This document shows positions 37,101 to 45,796 of a DNA stretch of 46,944 bases, in pieces. The notes below the pieces were generated by a model, which saw only the letters and a program-made list of their open reading frames with translations, made no database searches and had not been told where the DNA came from. The position numbers and the translations under genes were made by a program. Within the stretch, counting starts at the first letter, position 1; every line of letters begins with the position of its first letter. The stretch lies in contig CALLMH010000049.1 of assembly GCA_938007965.1 (NCBI GenBank), forward strand, positions 1 to 46,944. The letters run 5' to 3'. The stretch comes from an uncultured Saprospiraceae bacterium. Lineage in GTDB: Bacteria; Bacteroidota; Bacteroidia; Chitinophagales; Saprospiraceae.

Positions 37101-38270
37101 TTTGGAACAGGTCAGATCATATCTACCCCGCAACCGACCACGACATCATCGCCTTTTGTGGGTGGAACTTATGATATTACATTGACAGCATCGTCCATCT
37201 ATGGATGCAGTGATACGGATATGATTTCGATTACTATGATCGAGCCTAGTGGTAACATCTTAGTAAGTGATTCTGACAATAAAATATGCCTTGAGGACGA
37301 AGTGACTTTCACATTGGTTGATACAGTTGACGTAGTAGACTTCTCCTACGACTTCGGAGATGGTACGGTGATAGACAATACCAATCCTGCGACACATACC
37401 TTTGGATACTACCCTCCTAATGGATCATATGACATTGTGCTTTCACTCATATCAGAGAGTGGATGTAAGACATCAGTAAATGTTCCACTTGCAGCATTTC
37501 AAGTGGTAGCTGATATATCGACAAACCCTATTATCTGTCTTGGCCCTGTTGACTTGTTCAATCCTGCGGACACTTTTGGTGTAGACCTTACCTATGAATG
37601 GGACTTTGGTAATGGTGAGACATCTACCAATGCAGAACAGATAGTCAATTACGATACACCAGGCACATACAACATATCATTGAGCGTAACCAATGAAGAC
37701 TCAGGGTGTGATGATAGTATTAGTCAATCATTGATCGTACAGCCCAATCCAGTATTAGACTATATAGACTCTTTGAACTGTTTAGATGATTTAGCATTTA
37801 TAGAGTTTACAAATCTAAATACGGACTATACGTACACACTAGATCCAGATGCGATGGGTGTTACGACGCTGGAAGAAAATATTACAAATCAATCAATACC
37901 AATCGATCCAGCTATCCTAGAATATCTGATCACAGTAGAAGACGAATTTGGATGTGTATCTATGGATACGCTCAATATCAGTATTGCTGCAAATCCTGAA
38001 ATCCCGAATCTGTTTTCACCAAATGGAGACAATCACAATGATTTCTTTGATCTTATAGCGGCAGAGAAGTTCAGAGGCTTGATCGAGGTAGAAACATTCA
38101 AAGTATACAATAGATGGGGAAACTTGATGTACGACAATGAGACACCAGCTGTAGGATGGAATGGTAGACTGAGCAATGGGGATATTGCTCCTGCGGAAGT
38201 ATATACCTACCTGATCAAACTTGTGGGTTCTGAGGAAGTTTTTAAAGGCACTGTAACCCTTATCAGATAG
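34176..38270 (+). CDS. Giant PKD-repeat adhesin-like protein with T9SS type B sorting domain
   Basis: The 1364-residue protein has a signal peptide (MKKITTILYIVFVSFNIMGQ) and about ten PKD-type beta-sandwich modules. Each contains a WDFGDG-like core: HQWDFGDG near 47, YLWDFGDG near 125, YTWDFGNG, FAWSFGSG, SWTFGDG, SWDFG, LWDFGTG, SYDFGDG and EWDFGNG toward residue 1150. Modules hold scattered Cys pairs. The final 85 residues form the gliding-associated C-terminal domain (type B): IPNLFSPNGDNHNDFF, FKVYNRWGNLMYDN, GWNGRLSNGDIAPAEVYTYLI, FKGTVTLIR. It is exported by the type IX system and probably functions in adhesion. It is the last gene of the PorP-metzincin-PKD cluster. Confidence 0.93.
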   Translation: MKKITTILYIVFVSFNIMGQSADINSGCSPLTVQFTPPAGLMNHQWDFGDGSSSPLETPGHTFDESGTFIVELFENGTKIGETTIIVYEPTQVMISADEQSGCAPFQVMFADMSIIDPELTVSGYLWDFGDGNGSSTQNPTHTYQNEGVYTVTLRVDSDEEECTVSESFTNYITVTDKLDAGFSLDQTVSCDVPGTFVITNNTQDESGYIYTWDFGNGETSSDYNPGSITYGEEGIFNIILTADNGDGCEVQISRTVKVGKPDIDLAVNDTICINLPYTIVNNSNANQFAWSFGSGSTPQTSTQRNPTVTYNTSGLKIVNFSAIASSECKADSFFTIFVEDPSAAFTIDPLVTCLDPATYTFTNPNTGYAEYEYYVRQLDDRFLGQSTEMYTYAPVPRDSFYINRSDTFSVILNVTTHAGCTAEDSTFFIHRAPQAHFIPNISRGCAPLTVNFAEDSRSNEAITSWSWTFGDGEVVNTNTAEDMTHTYTEPGEYYVKIAIENVDGCRDTSAGIFIYVGEPLTADYQVDKSEICMYDTIMMSTDNMDPRVDAYHFNTDDGRISDCYTNTLGEHTFVHSPGEYPVTLTLEYNGCFSEIDNGSTVTVNGSKSRIKYMTNCEEPLTVMLQDSSINASTSIWIMNGDTINMDTIATNPFNYSFDSTGMYEVMLITTDDSTCPADTASVDLQIRATKADFDLPEFVCADAGIDISASASVDVDVSCSKGYTWLGVAIRPRTLDIPEVETAFGPGTHTVRLITEDVNGCTDTLDKQTTALEINADFTINDDIVCFPANIDFTDLSTSDTTLTSWSWDFGAMTQNPTSINFTDYVDGLQIQLAIEDALGCVDSITQIIPTYEPTTDLTLDPGNIVCIGETVNIQATDFTDQGHFLNYTWLFGGETINDQNPSFEVIQPGVNPVTLIITEDSTGCQNQYDLNLQGIQLPVAEIDLDGREFCVSDGVVQFGNNSFLDGPGEYLWDFGTGQIISTPQPTTTSSPFVGGTYDITLTASSIYGCSDTDMISITMIEPSGNILVSDSDNKICLEDEVTFTLVDTVDVVDFSYDFGDGTVIDNTNPATHTFGYYPPNGSYDIVLSLISESGCKTSVNVPLAAFQVVADISTNPIICLGPVDLFNPADTFGVDLTYEWDFGNGETSTNAEQIVNYDTPGTYNISLSVTNEDSGCDDSISQSLIVQPNPVLDYIDSLNCLDDLAFIEFTNLNTDYTYTLDPDAMGVTTLEENITNQSIPIDPAILEYLITVEDEFGCVSMDTLNISIAANPEIPNLFSPNGDNHNDFFDLIAAEKFRGLIEVETFKVYNRWGNLMYDNETPAVGWNGRLSNGDIAPAEVYTYLIKLVGSEEVFKGTVTLIR

Positions 38271-38435
38271 AAGTAGATACGTCAATAAAATTGCTAAGGT
38301 ACAAGTATTTTATTAGAGCTTTTTATATCATTTTATTCTATTATTCAAGTAACTTTTATCAATGTAACATTGTTAGATTGATGTCGAACATCGACCCAAA
38401 TAAAAGGTTTATTGAACTAAACACTAGAATTTAAT

Positions 38436-39293
38436 ATGATGTCCCCGTATCTTATCCGTATATCCGTATTTCTATCCATCATCATATTTACACTAATTGT
38501 AGGCTACATAGCCAATAAGTTTCTTACAAAATTAGTTACTAGGTCTACAGAATTCATGACCTCTGATCCGACTAACTATAAATTTATAAAGCATGTTGCA
38601 TTAGCGTGCATATACTTAATAGGATTCTCTATCGCTATATATTCTATGCCTGATTTCAGAGCACTAGCGGGATCACTACTAGCGGGGGCAGGTATACTGG
38701 CTGTTGCCATCGGCTTTGCAGCTCAGCATGCACTTAGTAATGTGATCAGTGGGATTTTTATAGTAATTTTCAAACCTTTCAGAGTCAATGATAGACTTGC
38801 GATTCAGACTCATCAAGGTATCGTAGAAGACATAACCCTCAGACATACTGTAATCAGAAATTTTGAAAATCGAAGGATCATCATACCTAACTCAGTAATA
38901 AGCAATGAGGTCATAGTGAACGCTGACTTTGGAGATGACCGTATCGTAAAGTGGGTAGACATAAGTGTGAGCTACAAAAGTGACTTAGACCTAGCTAAGA
39001 AAATAATGGCCGAAGAAGTAGAGGCACATCCACTTCACCTCGATCCTAGAACACCCGAAGATATCGCAGCAGGTGTACCCAAAGTTGTAGTAAGAGTCGT
39101 AGGACTGATGGACAGTTCAGTAAACCTCAGAGCATGGGCCTGGGGCAAAAATGCTCCTGATGCATTTGTATTAGGATGTGATCTGCTGGAAAGTATCAAA
39201 AAACGAATCGATGCTGAACCAAATGTAGAGATTCCATATCCACACAGGACAGTGTATCACCATGGACAAATATCAAATCTTACACCTGATTAA
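38436..39293 (+). CDS. MscS-family mechanosensitive channel
   Basis: The 285-residue membrane protein has two N-terminal transmembrane helices (ISVFLSIIIFTLIVGYIA and HVALACIYLIGFSIAIY), then the pore helix TM3 region GSLLAGAGILAVAIGFAAQHAL and NVISGIFIVIFKPFRVND, characteristic of MscS. The cytoplasmic beta and alpha/beta domains (IVEDITLRHTVIRNFENRRIIIPNS, VKWVDISVSYKSD) are complete. It would open on membrane tension to release solutes on osmotic downshock. There are two adjacent ATG codons at the start; the first is given. Its stop is 22 nt before the pyruvate-kinase-like gene, suggesting an operon. Confidence 0.93.
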   Translation: MMSPYLIRISVFLSIIIFTLIVGYIANKFLTKLVTRSTEFMTSDPTNYKFIKHVALACIYLIGFSIAIYSMPDFRALAGSLLAGAGILAVAIGFAAQHALSNVISGIFIVIFKPFRVNDRLAIQTHQGIVEDITLRHTVIRNFENRRIIIPNSVISNEVIVNADFGDDRIVKWVDISVSYKSDLDLAKKIMAEEVEAHPLHLDPRTPEDIAAGVPKVVVRVVGLMDSSVNLRAWAWGKNAPDAFVLGCDLLESIKKRIDAEPNVEIPYPHRTVYHHGQISNLTPD

Positions 39294-39315
39294 TTAATCA
39301 ATTACCTAAGGATCT

Positions 39316-40839
39316 ATGAAGAAATTAGAGAAAAACCTCATCGACGTATATAGACAGCTTATCAATAAGGAGTTCATCGCTAAAAAAGTAGCAGAAAACG
39401 CGCATCCTGACAATAAGATGAGTATAAAAAATCTAGTGCGATACGTAACCCTACGAACAATCGATTTACGAGAAGTCCATGATCACTTATCTGAGCTAGG
39501 AATCTCAGCATTGAGAAGTTGCGAAAGCTATGTCATGCATAATGTAATATCAGTACTCAAGCTCATAAAAATACTCAATGGAGAGGACTGGAAACCTCAA
39601 GTTGATGTAGAGACAATAGGATACAAATCCAGCAAAAAACTCATAAATAGAAACATCAATAAACTATTTAATACACCAAAACGAAACAATCGAAAAACTA
39701 AAATAATGGTTACCATGCCATTAGAAGCGGCATATGATAGCACTATTATTCGTAATTTCATCTTGCATGGTATGGAGATCGCACGAATAAACCTCAGCCA
39801 CGGAACGCCCTATGAATGGGAGCAACTCACAAAAAACATCAAGACAGAAGCTGAAGAACTCGATCTAGAATGTAATATTTACATGGATCTATCAGGCCCT
39901 AAAATCCGAACCGAAAATGTGAATATTGTAAAAGCCAATGGACAAACTAAGTCATTCATAAGATTAAACAAAGGTGACCATCTTATACTTACCACAGATA
40001 TTACAAAAGTAAACGACAATATATACGGGGAGAAAGGGCAGCAGTTAAATTATCCATCAGTGGCAGTCTCTATTCCTGAGATACTTACCGATACGAAGAT
40101 AGGTGACAGAATATTCTTCGATGATGGAATGGTCGAATCTAAAGTGATAAAAAAGAGAGATAAAGAGATCGAGGTAATCGTCATAAAAACAGGAAAAACT
40201 GGATTCAAATTAAAATCAAGAAAAGGGATTAATCTCCCTGACACAATGCTCAATCTACCGTCTTTGACCGAAGCTGACTTAGAACATATGCCTTTCGTAA
40301 TGGACAATGCTGATATACTAGGCTATTCATTTGTAAGAACAGTGGAAGATATAAGAATGATCCACTCACAGATGGAAAAATACGATAAAGATGATATCGG
40401 ACTGATACTAAAAATAGAAAACCAAGAATCGTTTGAAAATCTACCTATATTATTACTAGAAGCGATGAAGAAATCAAAAGTCGGTGTGATGATAGCCAGA
40501 GGAGATTTAGCGGTCGAAATAGGTGCAGAAAGGATAGCCGAAGTTCAAGATGAGATCATGTGGATATGTGAAGCAGCCCACGTTCCTGTGATATGGGCAA
40601 CTCAAGTATTAGAAAACCTAGCAAAAACAGGAAAAGCTTCTAGAGCTGAAATAACGGATGCCGCAAAGAGTGCTCGTGCAGAATGTGTCATGCTAAACAA
40701 AGGTGAATATATCGATGAAGCATTGGTCCTATTAAGTTCGATCCTCACTAAAATGGAAAAACATACCTCTAAAAAGAAAAGCGTAATGAGAGCACTCAAT
40801 GTAAGCCTAGCTAATATTGATAAAATGGGTCTTGACTGA
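39316..40839 (+). CDS. Pyruvate-kinase-like protein with N-terminal helical extension
   Basis: Residues about 127-490 are a pyruvate kinase barrel: RKTKIMVTMP, GMEIARINLSHG (substrate Arg), LSGPKIRTE, KGINLPDTMLNLPSLTEAD, LILKIENQESF with the catalytic Lys, MIARGDLAVEIG and WATQVLENLAKTGKASRAEITDA. A B-like domain insert is present. The protein differs from standard enzymes in three ways. The first 120 residues are an added charged helical region without a recognised family. The LSGPKIR motif replaces DTKGPEIR. The C-terminal allosteric domain is absent. Activity on phosphoenolpyruvate is plausible but unproven. It may be cotranscribed with the MscS gene. Confidence 0.82.
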   Translation: MKKLEKNLIDVYRQLINKEFIAKKVAENAHPDNKMSIKNLVRYVTLRTIDLREVHDHLSELGISALRSCESYVMHNVISVLKLIKILNGEDWKPQVDVETIGYKSSKKLINRNINKLFNTPKRNNRKTKIMVTMPLEAAYDSTIIRNFILHGMEIARINLSHGTPYEWEQLTKNIKTEAEELDLECNIYMDLSGPKIRTENVNIVKANGQTKSFIRLNKGDHLILTTDITKVNDNIYGEKGQQLNYPSVAVSIPEILTDTKIGDRIFFDDGMVESKVIKKRDKEIEVIVIKTGKTGFKLKSRKGINLPDTMLNLPSLTEADLEHMPFVMDNADILGYSFVRTVEDIRMIHSQMEKYDKDDIGLILKIENQESFENLPILLLEAMKKSKVGVMIARGDLAVEIGAERIAEVQDEIMWICEAAHVPVIWATQVLENLAKTGKASRAEITDAAKSARAECVMLNKGEYIDEALVLLSSILTKMEKHTSKKKSVMRALNVSLANIDKMGLD

Positions 40840-41066
40840 GAAATTGTATCCTATTGATGATCCGATTTGAAAATTGATTGATATAACCAACAAAGTTTAA
40901 TTGTCAGTACATCAAACATAATCGGGTTTGTATGGCTTTATAGATTAAAGAATATAGGAATACGATTATTTACACTGTTGAGACACGACAAAATCGAGTA
41001 TGCCGAGTGGGATCTTTTCTTACTCATAGAATTTGCAAACAAAGAAATATCATTACAAAATAATAT

Positions 41067-42503
41067 ATGAAGATACTACTTACTGGCGCCACAGGATATA
41101 TAGGAAAAAGACTACTGCCAGTATTAGTCCAGATGGGTCATACTATAGTGTGCTGCGTAAGAGATCCACAGCGTATGTATATCCAAGAATCACTTCAAGA
41201 TTCTGTCACAGTAATACAGGGAGATCTTCTAGACCCAGAATCCCTGGCCAATATCCCTAACGATATAGACATAGCTTACTACCTCGTACACTCTATGTCC
41301 TCGAAAAAAGACTACAGATCACTAGAAAAGACATCAGCTATAAACTTCCGAGCAGCAATCAACAAAACGAATGCGAAACAAGTCATCTATCTCAGTGGTA
41401 TCGTAAATGAAGACGAGCTATCCGACCATTTAAAATCAAGATTGGTCGTAGAGCAAGAACTATCCAAAGGCAGATATAATCTCACTACTCTACGGTCTGG
41501 TATTATAATCGGTTCTGGAAGTGCATCGTTTGAAATAATCAGAGATCTAGTCGAAAAATTACCGATAATGATCGCTCCAAAGTGGCTAAAGACAAGATGC
41601 CAACCTATCGGGATCAGAGACGTGATCAATCTATTAGTTGGTTGTGTAGGAAAAGTGCAAACCTATAATGAAAATTTTGACATAGGCGGTCCAGAGATAC
41701 TAACTTACAAGGAGATGTTATTGGGCTTTGCAGAAGCTCGTGAACTCAAAAGGTACATCTATACAGTGCCTGTCATGACTCCCAGACTTAGCTCATATTG
41801 GCTTTATTTTGTGACATCTACTTCATATATGCTAGCCCAAGCTCTAGTAGAAAGTATGAAGGTAGAAGTTGTCTGTAGGGACAGTCGGATTTTTGAGATA
41901 TTGGATATGAAGCCGTCCACATATTCAAAGTCATTGGAATTTGCATTCGCAAGGATAGAAACAGATAATATCGCCTCTAGTTGGAAAGATTCCGCAGTAA
42001 GTGGTCGTAGTCTGCCTAACTTGTCAGAATTCGTCAACGTCCCAGAGCATGGTTGTTTTGTGGATAGAAGAAGTAGACCTGTCCATGACTTCAAAAATAC
42101 AAGAAAAAAAATATGGAGTATAGGCGGAAAAAATGGATGGTACGCTTTTAATTGGTTATGGAAAATCCGTGGATATATGGATAAGATGGCTGGAGGCGTA
42201 GGACTGAGAAGAGGTCGTACGAATAGATATAAAATTGAAACCGGCGATGCTCTTGATTTCTGGAGAGTATTATTTGCTGATCATAGCAGTTGTAGATTGT
42301 TATTATTTGCAGAGATGAAATTGCCCGGTGAAGCATGGCTAGACTTCAAAATCGAAGACGACAGACTGATACAAACCGCTACTTTCAGACCACGGGGTCT
42401 TATGGGTAGATTATATTGGTACTCCGTACTACCCTTCCATCATTTCATCTTTAACGGAATGATCAATAAACTCGTCGAAAATAATACAAACAGCACAAAT
42501 TAA
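41067..42503 (+). CDS. NAD(P)-binding SDR protein with C-terminal DUF2867
   Basis: The 478-residue protein has an N-terminal extended SDR/NmrA-like Rossmann domain: LLTGATGYIGKRLLPVL (GxxGxxG at 7-13), VIQGDLLDPESL, IAYYLVHSM, and AKQVIYLSGIV. The C-terminal part (about 330-470) is the DUF2867 domain (FWRVLFADHSSCRLLLFAEMKLPGEAWLDFKI, ATFRPRGLMGRLYWYSVLPFHHFIF). This fusion is widespread and resembles E. coli YbjT-type proteins. The function is unknown, but NAD(P)-dependent reduction or a regulatory role is likely. It stands alone, with a 227-bp upstream gap (40840-41066) in which no promoter was recognised. Confidence 0.9.
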   Translation: MKILLTGATGYIGKRLLPVLVQMGHTIVCCVRDPQRMYIQESLQDSVTVIQGDLLDPESLANIPNDIDIAYYLVHSMSSKKDYRSLEKTSAINFRAAINKTNAKQVIYLSGIVNEDELSDHLKSRLVVEQELSKGRYNLTTLRSGIIIGSGSASFEIIRDLVEKLPIMIAPKWLKTRCQPIGIRDVINLLVGCVGKVQTYNENFDIGGPEILTYKEMLLGFAEARELKRYIYTVPVMTPRLSSYWLYFVTSTSYMLAQALVESMKVEVVCRDSRIFEILDMKPSTYSKSLEFAFARIETDNIASSWKDSAVSGRSLPNLSEFVNVPEHGCFVDRRSRPVHDFKNTRKKIWSIGGKNGWYAFNWLWKIRGYMDKMAGGVGLRRGRTNRYKIETGDALDFWRVLFADHSSCRLLLFAEMKLPGEAWLDFKIEDDRLIQTATFRPRGLMGRLYWYSVLPFHHFIFNGMINKLVENNTNSTN

Positions 42504-42605
42504 TCACAATAACAAACATCGCATACTACTTCCATAAGTACCTTACGATACAGATGCAATTAGTATGGAAAATTCTCCCATCGAAATTTTTAAAAATAAA
42601 ACTGT

Positions 42606-43349
42606 ATGAAACAAATAATTACCTTTCTCTTTGTACTCTCATTTATCACTATCAGCAATGCCCAACTTAGGCTCAGTATAGAGTCTGGTTACGTTACTAC
42701 TCAGAGCAATAATGTAAGGGTACCCAATGGAGACCAAAACGCAGGCACTCTATTTTCACTAAATGATGATTTTGATGATGGTGGATCAGGAGTATTCTTT
42801 CGAGGAGAGATTGCATATCTGATTAATGATCGCCATACATTAGAAGCGACTGCTGCGCCCCTTACCGTAGAATATAACGATTCGAGCAAAGAATCTATAG
42901 ATTTTGCCCAAACCAACTTTACAGGTGATAATATCAATGGATCGTATCAATTTAATACTTACAGGTTCAGCTATAGATATAGGATCATAAATAGATCAAA
43001 GTTTAAATTTGACCTCGGAGCTAGTCTTCTTGTCAGAGATGCTAGGATAGCACTAAGTCAACTAGAAGATACAGCAGATGATACTGACTTAGGTTATGTT
43101 CCTTTGGTAAGTTTCCAGCTCTCGTATGCCACTGCTGACAGATTATCACTCCTTCTTAAAGGCGATGCATTGGTCGGACCTGTTGGCAGAGCCGAAGATG
43201 TATTCGCGGGACTCCTCTATGAAGTTATCAAAAATAAAATCGAAATAAAAGGTGGTTATAGAGTCATAGAAGGTGGTGCAGATGTAGATCAAGTATTCAA
43301 TTTTGCTTTCTTTCACTTTGCTGACTTGGGCCTAGTCATTACATTATAA
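42606..43349 (+). CDS. Outer-membrane beta-barrel protein
   Basis: The 247-residue protein has a signal peptide (MKQIITFLFVLSFITISNAQ). It shows regularly spaced amphipathic strands: RLSIESGYVTTQ, GVFFRGEIAYLI, HTLEATAAPLTVEY, YRFSYRYRIIN, FKFDLGASLLVRDA, YVPLVSFQLSYA, KIEIKGGYRVIEG, FAFFHFADLGLVITL. The long acidic loop after the second strand (LNDDFDDGGSG) and aromatic girdles are typical of an outer-membrane barrel. No family was named. It stands alone between the SDR gene and ychF; probably a porin-like or receptor component. Confidence 0.8.
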   Translation: MKQIITFLFVLSFITISNAQLRLSIESGYVTTQSNNVRVPNGDQNAGTLFSLNDDFDDGGSGVFFRGEIAYLINDRHTLEATAAPLTVEYNDSSKESIDFAQTNFTGDNINGSYQFNTYRFSYRYRIINRSKFKFDLGASLLVRDARIALSQLEDTADDTDLGYVPLVSFQLSYATADRLSLLLKGDALVGPVGRAEDVFAGLLYEVIKNKIEIKGGYRVIEGGADVDQVFNFAFFHFADLGLVITL

Positions 43350-43397
43350 TCACATATACTTTCCTAATCATATCTATCACTCATTCATATTTCTTAT

Positions 43398-43405
43398 TAC
43401 CTTTG
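43398..43405 (+). promoter_or_regulatory. Putative -7 promoter element for ychF
   Basis: TACCTTTG matches TAnnTTTG and lies 48 nt before the ychF ATG. No TTG is present at the usual -33 distance. Confidence 0.4.
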
Positions 43406-43453
43406 TGGCGAATTATAGAATCTATAATCTAAACACAATAAATATAAATATAT

Positions 43454-44551
43454 ATGGCTCTTCAATGTGGTATCGTAGGTCTTCCGAATGTAGGCAAGTC
43501 TACCCTATTCAATGCACTTACCTCTGCAAAGGCTCTGGCGGCTAATTATCCTTTTGCAACGAAGGATCCTAATCTAGGAATCATCACAGTGCCTGACGCT
43601 CGATTAGATGCGCTCGCTGCAATAGTAAATCCAGAAAAAGTGCAACCTACTACCGTAGAGATCCTTGATATAGCAGGTCTTATCAAAGGAGCCAGTAAAG
43701 GGGAAGGACTTGGAAATCAATTCCTTGCCAATATCCGAGAAGTAGATGCTATCATACATGTAGTGAGATGTTTTGTAGACGATAATGTAATACACGTAGA
43801 CGGAAATGTAGATCCCATAAGAGACAAGGGAATCATCGACTTAGAATTGATCCTCAAAGATCTCGATACGATGGATAAGCGTATCGAAAAGTTGAAAAAA
43901 GGAACAAAAGGTGGTGATAAACAAGAACTAAAGAATCTAGAGTTTGCACAAGAATTAAGAGCGCACCTAGAAGGAGAAAAACCGGCGAGAAGCTTTACAC
44001 TTGATGAAGCATTCGAAGATTTATACAAAGAACTGTATCTCCTCACCGCTAAGCCAATCTTATACGTATGTAATGTCGATGAATCTAGTGTAACCTCTGG
44101 TAATGAGATGACCGAGAAATTCAGAGCATTGGTTGCTGATGAAGACGCAGAGGTATTATTAGTATCTGCAGGCATCGAAGCCGATATCGCAGAACTAGAG
44201 ACCAAAGAAGAGCGAATGGAATTCGTAGAAGAAATGGGATTAACTGAACCGGGTGTCAATAGAGTCATATCTGCAAGTTACAAACTACTCAATCTTATCA
44301 CATACTTTACAGCTGGTGAGAAAGAAGTAAGAGCATGGACAATCCAAGATGGATGGAAAGCACCTCAAGCAGCTGGTGTAATTCATACTGATTTTGAAAA
44401 AGGATTTATTCGAGCGGAAGTAATAAAATACGATGACTATATAGCCTTAGGATCTGAAGCCGCTGTAAAAGAGGCAGGAAAGATGGGTGTAGAGGGAAAA
44501 GAATATGTAGTAAATGATGGAGACATTATGCACTTCAGATTTAACGTCTAA
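43454..44551 (+). CDS. ychF: Redox-responsive Obg-family ATPase YchF
   Basis: The 365-residue protein has G1 GLPNVGKST (9-17), G2/G3 DIAGLIKGASKGEGLGNQFL and the NVDE motif in place of NKxD, which gives ATP rather than GTP preference in this family. A coiled-coil region (DLDTMDKRIEKLKKGTKG) follows G3, and the C-terminal TGS domain has FTAGEKEVRAWTI, AAGVIHTDFEKGFIRAEV, and the terminal VNDGDIMHFRFNV. It is a ribosome-associated stress-related ATPase conserved in all domains. Its stop is one base before the pseudouridine synthase start, so they form an operon. Confidence 0.97.
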   Translation: MALQCGIVGLPNVGKSTLFNALTSAKALAANYPFATKDPNLGIITVPDARLDALAAIVNPEKVQPTTVEILDIAGLIKGASKGEGLGNQFLANIREVDAIIHVVRCFVDDNVIHVDGNVDPIRDKGIIDLELILKDLDTMDKRIEKLKKGTKGGDKQELKNLEFAQELRAHLEGEKPARSFTLDEAFEDLYKELYLLTAKPILYVCNVDESSVTSGNEMTEKFRALVADEDAEVLLVSAGIEADIAELETKEERMEFVEEMGLTEPGVNRVISASYKLLNLITYFTAGEKEVRAWTIQDGWKAPQAAGVIHTDFEKGFIRAEVIKYDDYIALGSEAAVKEAGKMGVEGKEYVVNDGDIMHFRFNV

Positions 44552-44552
44552 A

Positions 44553-45149
44553 ATGGCGGGAAAGAAATACTACATATTTAATAAGCCATATAATGTGTTA
44601 AGTCAATTTACAAAAGAATTACCTCAACATATTACTTTGCAGGATTTCTTATCTCTCGAAAAGGATATATATCCCGTAGGAAGACTTGATAAGGATAGCG
44701 AAGGTCTACTTTTGCTTACAAATGACAATCATTTCAAAACTAGAATATTGGACCCCAAGAGTGAAAAATCAAAATCATATTGGGTGCAAGTAGAAGGTGA
44801 AATATCAAATCAGGCAAAAGTTCTGTTGGAAAAAGGAGTAGATATTAAATTAAAGACTGGTATTTACAGAACAAAACCCTGTAAGATAAGTATCATAGAA
44901 GAGCCGAAAGTGCCAATGAGAAATCCACCTATCCGCAAACGAAAAAACATCCCAACTCAATGGATAGAAATCACCATCACTGAGGGCAAGAATAGACAAA
45001 TCAGAAAAATGTGTGCCGCAGTCGGATTTCCATGCTTGAGGTTGATCAGGTGCAAGATAGGATCTATGATGTTTGCTGATGTCGCACAAGGCAGCTACAG
45101 ATCACTCAACAGCTCAGAGATAAAGTCCCTATCAAATTATAAGGATTAA
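44553..45149 (+). CDS. RsuA/RluE-family pseudouridine synthase
   Basis: The 198-residue protein uses the ATG at 44553, one base after the ychF stop. An upstream ATG at 44514 would overlap ychF by 38 bases and adds residues not seen in the family. It lacks an S4 domain. The catalytic domain starts YYIFNKPYNVLSQFT, with GRLDKDSEGLLLLTND (catalytic Asp46), PMRNPPIRKRKNIPTQWIEITITEGKNRQIRKMCAAVG, and LRLIRCKIGSM. The short form without S4 is like RluE, which modifies 23S rRNA helix 90 region (U2457 in E. coli), but RluB/RluF paralogy cannot be excluded. It converts uridine to pseudouridine. Confidence 0.92.
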   Translation: MAGKKYYIFNKPYNVLSQFTKELPQHITLQDFLSLEKDIYPVGRLDKDSEGLLLLTNDNHFKTRILDPKSEKSKSYWVQVEGEISNQAKVLLEKGVDIKLKTGIYRTKPCKISIIEEPKVPMRNPPIRKRKNIPTQWIEITITEGKNRQIRKMCAAVGFPCLRLIRCKIGSMMFADVAQGSYRSLNSSEIKSLSNYKD

Positions 45150-45213
45150 AAAATCAAAACGTGTTATTACAAAATTCAAAAATAGATCGTCAATTTAAAA
45201 ACTAACAACTCTT

Positions 45214-45648
45214 ATGAAAAAAATAATTTATACAGCCTTATTCTTATCATTATTTACTTCTATCAGCTACGGACAACTCAGTGTTGGCGCGGGTGCGACG
45301 TATCTGAATGACGTCGGTGTACAACTTCGTGCTCAGTTACCATTGGTAGATGGATTTGATGTAGAACCGAAATTCTCTTACTATTTTGTAGATGATGCTA
45401 CAAGTTGGAGTGTAGATGTAGACGCCACTTATGACCTTATAACCTTTGGTGAGAGTAATCCTCTGTATGTACTGACTGGGCCGGCTCTCTATAGAACCTC
45501 ATTTAATGGAGGATCGGATTCCAACCTAGGCTACAATTTTGGCGCAGGCTTAGGAATTAATCACCTAAGATTCGAACTGAAATACACTACTATATTCTGC
45601 GACGAATGTAATGGTCAGATCGGTGGCAACTTAGCATACATGTTTTAA
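45214..45648 (+). CDS. Small outer-membrane beta-barrel protein
   Basis: The 144-residue protein has a signal peptide (MKKIIYTALFLSLFTSISYGQ). The short mature chain has six to eight alternating strands (LSVGAGATYL, VQLRAQLPLV, VEPKFSYYF, SVDVDATYDLI, LYVLTGPALYRT, YNFGAGLGINHLRFELKYTTIF, IGGNLAYMF) ending with a C-terminal Phe. It matches the general pattern of small Bacteroidota barrels with two Cys in the last loop (FCDECNG) that may bond. The function is unknown. Confidence 0.8.
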   Translation: MKKIIYTALFLSLFTSISYGQLSVGAGATYLNDVGVQLRAQLPLVDGFDVEPKFSYYFVDDATSWSVDVDATYDLITFGESNPLYVLTGPALYRTSFNGGSDSNLGYNFGAGLGINHLRFELKYTTIFCDECNGQIGGNLAYMF

Positions 45649-45699
45649 GATTAGACGCTTACATGTAGAAGGTATTTATATAAAATATTTACTTTTTAC

Positions 45700-45783
45700 A
45701 TGGCAAAAGAACTTTTACCCAAAGATCGTGTTATGCAATTCGGACCGTATGGTTCATATTATCAATATTATTCAAACTTTTAA
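45700..45783 (+). other. Possible 27-codon leader ORF upstream of the DUF2911 gene
   Basis: From the ATG at 45700 to the TAA at 45783 a short frame reads MAKELLPKDRVMQFG, then a Tyr-rich GSYYQYYSNF end. It ends 13 nt before the DUF2911 ATG. It might be a small protein, a leader peptide or chance; in a 148-bp spacer of this base composition chance is quite possible. Confidence 0.2.
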
Positions 45784-45796
45784 TTTCAATACAATT

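Noticed and set aside
43717-44268. 183-codon antisense frame inside ychF
   Set aside because: Ser-rich shadow of a highly conserved gene; no signal, motif or own promoter.
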